Source of the DNA: Posidoniimonas corsicana | GTDB taxonomy: Bacteria; Planctomycetota; Planctomycetia; Pirellulales; Lacipirellulaceae | Reading direction: 5' to 3' | Assembly (NCBI RefSeq): GCF_007859765.1 | Contig: NZ_SIHJ01000001.1 | Location: forward strand, 2,929,075-2,993,074 | Length of the DNA: 64,000 nt | Shown: positions 59,133 through 64,000 of the stretch, piece by piece | How the letters are laid out: each line of letters opens with the position of its first letter | Numbering within the stretch: position 1 is the stretch's first letter | Made by a program: the position numbers and the translations under genes | Notes under the pieces: model-generated | The model's input: only the letters and a program-made list of their open reading frames with translations | What the model was told of the DNA's origin: nothing | The model's database searches: none

Positions 59133-60014
59133 ATGAGAACCGTCTACAGCCTCCTCAGGGCCGCGCCGCTGCTGGCGGTCACCGCCCTCTGCCCTTCGGC
59201 GTGCTTCGCGCAGCTCTTCGAGTTCTGCGACGACTTCACCAAGCCGTGGTGCTGCCAACGCGACCCGTTCGAGGAGCGGATCGAGACCGAGCGGCACGAC
59301 TTCACCCAGTCCGCAGTGACGGTAGGGCGGGGCATCGTGCAGTTTGAAGGCGGCTACTCGTACTTCCACAAAGAGACCGACGACGAACGCGAGTCGGCCC
59401 ACACCACGCCCGAGATGCTGCTGCGGGTGGGGCTGACCGAGGACATCGAGTTCCGCCTGCGCTACAACCACACCTGGGTGTTCGTTGAGGACGAAGAGGA
59501 CCGGATCGGGTCGGAAGACCTGCGGTTCGCGTTCAAACTACAACTCACCCGCCAGCCCGAGGCAGGCTTCCTGCCGACCAGCGCCGTGGAGATCCGCGGC
59601 CTCGCGCCGACTGGCGGCGAAGCCTTCACCACCGACAAGGCGGAGTTCAGTCTCGACTACATCTACCAGTGGGAGTTGTGCGAGGGCGTGACGTTTGCCG
59701 CCTCGACCGGCTTCGGCACCAACGGGTTCGGCGACTTCGGCCTGCTCCCGGACGAGCCGACGAACGAGAACTTCAACATCCTCAGCCAGTCGGCCGTGCT
59801 CGGGAGCGAGCTGTCCGAGTCGAACACCATCTACTTCGAGTGGTACGGCATCTTCTCCGACGGGCTGGAGGACGAATTCGTGGTGTCCGTGTTCAACATC
59901 GGCGTCGACCACTACGTGACCGACAACTTCGTCCTCGACATCCGCGCCGGCGTCGGCCTGTCGGACGACTCGGACGACTTCTTCGCCGGCGTGGGCGGCG
60001 GCTACCGCTTCTAG
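59133..60014 (+). CDS. Outer-membrane transporter-like beta-barrel protein
   Basis: 293 aa from ATG 59133. Signal peptide (…[10 protein letters not shown]) and amphipathic beta strands ('[13 protein letters not shown]', '[11 protein letters not shown]', '[14 protein letters not shown]') ending in the aromatic GGGYRF terminus of beta-barrels. It resembles the 'phenol_MetA_deg'/transporter family of outer-membrane proteins. A Cys-containing start ([16 protein letters not shown]) is unusual. Substrate unknown. Confidence 0.8.
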   Translation: MRTVYSLLRAAPLLAVTALCPSACFAQLFEFCDDFTKPWCCQRDPFEERIETERHDFTQSAVTVGRGIVQFEGGYSYFHKETDDERESAHTTPEMLLRVGLTEDIEFRLRYNHTWVFVEDEEDRIGSEDLRFAFKLQLTRQPEAGFLPTSAVEIRGLAPTGGEAFTTDKAEFSLDYIYQWELCEGVTFAASTGFGTNGFGDFGLLPDEPTNENFNILSQSAVLGSELSESNTIYFEWYGIFSDGLEDEFVVSVFNIGVDHYVTDNFVLDIRAGVGLSDDSDDFFAGVGGGYRF

Positions 60015-60264
60015 AACGGCGTTCGGTCGACTGGTCGCTCGGCGACCAACGGCGACCGCCGCAGAGGTTCGGCTTGCCGCGTCGTGATCCCGACCAACCG
60101 GCCCAACCCAATCAGCCCGCGTGACCGCATTCTGCGGCCCGCGATCGGCCGTAATCTACCCTTCCGGCGCCAATTGAAGAGGGCGGTGGATTCTATGGTT
60201 CAGTGACGCACTTTCCACACCGCTCGGGGGGTTCTCCACCCGGACGCCGTCCCCGCTGAGGACC

Positions 60265-60933
60265 ATGCTGAACAACCGCACCGACAACCTGTGGCGCATC
60301 GCGGCCATCGCGTGGGGCGTCGCGGCTGTAGGCGTGTGGGCGTGGACTACCAGCTACGGCTTCACCACCTACCAGCCAACGGCTGGAGTCAATCTTTCGT
60401 CCTGGCCCACCGGCACGCGGCTGACGCTCGACGCAGAACGGCCCACGCTGGTCGTGTTCCTGCACCCCCGCTGCCCGTGCACGCGGGCGTCGATCCGCGA
60501 GCTGGAGCGTGTGCTAACCGGCGCCGGCTTATCTGGCGACCAGCAACCCAGGGTGATCGTCACCGCCACCCTGCCGGCCGACGCCGACGAGCAGTGGCGG
60601 CAGACCGACACGGTCCGCGACGCCACGGCGCTGCCCTACGCCAACGTGGCGTGGGACGTCGACGGTGTTGAGGCGAGCCGCTTCGGCGCGGCCACCAGCG
60701 GCGCCGTCCGGCTCTACGCGTCGTCCGGCGAGCTGCTCTTTGCTGGCGGCGTGACGCCATCCCGCGGGCACGAGGGCGACAGCGCCGGCCGCGACCGGCT
60801 GCTCGCCCTGCTGCGCGGAGACGACACCACCCCACAGCCCCCAACGCCCGTGTTCGGCTGCCGCTTGTGCCTGCCCGCCCCAACCGCCGACGCGCCCGCC
60901 GGCGCGGAACGGGTGGCGGCCGCGCTGAACTGA
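60265..60933 (+). CDS. RedB-like thioredoxin-fold protein
   Basis: 222 aa from ATG 60265. One N-terminal anchor (IAAIAWGVAAVGVWAWTTSYGF), then a thioredoxin-like domain: PTLVVFLHPRCPCTRAS with CxC (CPC) rather than CxxC, and 'SGAVRLYASSGELLFAGGVTP'. It ends with CRLC. This fits the RedB-like proteins found beside sensor kinases in planctomycetes. Probably a periplasmic redox sensor or relay for the kinase 52 bp downstream. Confidence 0.75.
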   Translation: MLNNRTDNLWRIAAIAWGVAAVGVWAWTTSYGFTTYQPTAGVNLSSWPTGTRLTLDAERPTLVVFLHPRCPCTRASIRELERVLTGAGLSGDQQPRVIVTATLPADADEQWRQTDTVRDATALPYANVAWDVDGVEASRFGAATSGAVRLYASSGELLFAGGVTPSRGHEGDSAGRDRLLALLRGDDTTPQPPTPVFGCRLCLPAPTADAPAGAERVAAALN

Positions 60934-60985
60934 TCGCTAACCCACCTACCAACTGCGGCCCCGCGCCGCCCGCCAACCGCCGCCG

Positions 60986-63094
<2,109 letters not shown>

Positions 63095-63137
63095 CCCCCT
63101 CACAACCACGAACGCCCCCGACACCTTTAGGCGCCCG

Positions 63138-64000
63138 ATGAACGACTCCCCCGCGATCCCCCACCACCAGACGGCCTTCGCCGCGGCCCCCGCGCCCGCC
63201 GACGCCCACGCGGCGTCGAACGGCCCGGCGTGCGACGGCAAGATTGTCGTCGTCGACGACGAGCCCGTGAACGTCAAGGTGGTCTCGCGCCTGCTCCGCA
63301 TCGAGGGCTACACCCAGTTCTCCTCGACCTCCGACGCCCGGGACGCGCTGCGCCTGATCCACGACGAGTCGCCGGACGTGGTGCTGCTTGACTTGATGAT
63401 GCCGCACGTCAGCGGCCTGGAGATCCTCGCGGCGCTGCGGCAGGACGAGCAGACGCGTCACACCCCGGTGGTGATCCTGACCGCGTCGACCGACCGCGAG
63501 ACGCGTATCGAGGCCCTCCGCGGCGGCGCGAACGACTTCCTGAACAAGCCGATCGACCCCAGCGAGCTGGCGCCGCGGGTGGGCAACCTGCTCACCCTCA
63601 AACGCCACCAGGACCGGCTGCGCGACTACTCCCGCGACCTCGAGGCCGCCGTCCGCCAACGCACCGCCGAGCTCGAGGCCTCGCGCCGCGACATCCTGCA
63701 CTGCCTGGCCCGCGCGGCCGAGTTCCGCGACGACGACACCGGCCACCACATCCTCCGAGTGGGCCGCTACGCGCGGCTGATCGCCGAGGGGCTGGGCAAG
63801 GACGCCGAGTACCTGGACCGCGTCGAACAGGCCGCCCAGCTGCACGACGTGGGCAAGATCGGCGTCGCGGACGCGATCCTCAAGAAGCCCGGCCAGCTCA
63901 GCGAGCAGGAGTTTGAGCTGATGCAGAAGCACAGCGCGCTCGGCAAGCGGGTGCTGCAGCGGATGTCGCCGCAGGACGAGCTGACGCTCCGCCGCCACGC
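63138..64000 (+). CDS. REC-HD-GYP response regulator (3' end outside window)
   Basis: At least 287 codons from ATG 63138, running off the window edge. Receiver domain: KIVVVDDEPVNVKVV with DVVLLDLMMPH phospho-Asp and KPID at the end. Coiled linker (HQDRLRDYSRDLEAAVRQRT), then an HD domain: RAAEFRDDDTGHH, LHDVGKIGVAD and QKHSALGKRVL. The HD-GYP 'HHExxDGxGYP' part is beyond the edge. It would degrade c-di-GMP when phosphorylated. It starts 43 bp after the hybrid kinase. Confidence 0.9.
   Translation, partial: MNDSPAIPHHQTAFAAAPAPADAHAASNGPACDGKIVVVDDEPVNVKVVSRLLRIEGYTQFSSTSDARDALRLIHDESPDVVLLDLMMPHVSGLEILAALRQDEQTRHTPVVILTASTDRETRIEALRGGANDFLNKPIDPSELAPRVGNLLTLKRHQDRLRDYSRDLEAAVRQRTAELEASRRDILHCLARAAEFRDDDTGHHILRVGRYARLIAEGLGKDAEYLDRVEQAAQLHDVGKIGVADAILKKPGQLSEQEFELMQKHSALGKRVLQRMSPQDELTLRRH

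Overview
The window is GC-rich, densely coded chromosomal DNA from a planctomycete, most likely of the Pirellulales. The evidence is a set of families concentrated in that phylum: DUF1549/DUF1553 proteins with planctomycete-type cytochrome c motifs, a PSC1-WD40 fusion, an SHD1-thioredoxin, a DUF1559 prepilin with the H-X9-DG ending, dockerin-like PEP-CTERM proteins, a gvs1-type ECF sigma factor beside a FecR-like anti-sigma, and an exosortase/EpsI locus. Many starts lack a Shine-Dalgarno, as is common in this group. Genus is not determinable from the sequence alone.

Layout. 0-7.4 kb: a secreted catabolic-type cluster (probable DUF1501 tail, PPC protein, DUF1549/1553 protein, PSC1-WD40-coiled-coil protein). 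7.5-12 kb: SRP RNA, dnaX, ybaB and rpoN, with readable promoters. 12-15 kb: SHD1-thioredoxin, zinc-ribbon/PH-domain membrane protein, nrdR, tRNA-Ala(CGC). 15-24.6 kb: a surface locus with a FecR-like anti-sigma, an ECF sigma gene broken by an in-frame amber codon, two paralogous PEP-CTERM proteins, a GH99-like glycosidase carrying dockerin-like repeats plus PEP-CTERM, a lipoprotein, a DUF1559 pilin, and a fused pseudogene (DUF1559 head joined to a deleted Gfo/Idh/MocA gene). 24.6-32.5 kb: DUF2237 and the exosortase/exopolysaccharide divergon (Wzc-like protein with a degenerate Walker A, exosortase, Wza-like lipoprotein, EpsI).

32.5-43.6 kb: mixed metabolism (Nif3, large secreted protein, sugar isomerase-like protein, L-2-hydroxyglutarate oxidase, transglutaminase, Cys-rich lipoprotein, alpha/beta hydrolase, SRPBCC, ROK kinase), plus a 0.7 kb gene-free stretch with repeated TTTTGTCC/GGACAAAA motifs. 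43.7-48.3 kb: a probable sulfide/persulfide operon (ArsR regulator, YgaP-like rhodanese, CoA-disulfide reductase-rhodanese) with two copies of one operator, followed by a GDSL hydrolase and a decayed second copy of the reductase 3' end. 48.3-50.3 kb: small accessory genes (SUKH-like, GNAT, membrane protein, unknown). 50.4-56.5 kb: CinA-NMNAT-like fusion, two acyltransferase-like proteins, ferritin-like protein, epimerase, DUF4254. 56.6-58.8 kb: three TadE/TadG pseudopilin genes. 59.1 kb to the end: outer-membrane protein, RedB-like thioredoxin-fold protein, hybrid histidine kinase and a REC-HD-GYP regulator cut by the window edge.

The two most coherent systems are the exosortase/PEP-CTERM surface machinery (15-32 kb), in which the 27.7-32.5 kb genes could sort and anchor the 17.9-22 kb proteins, and the sulfur operon, in which regulator, operators and enzymes can be read together. 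The least expected observations are the amber codon in the sigma gene, the 86-bp relic of the reductase gene, the chimeric pseudogene, the degenerate Walker A, and two kinds of large intergenic inverted repeat.
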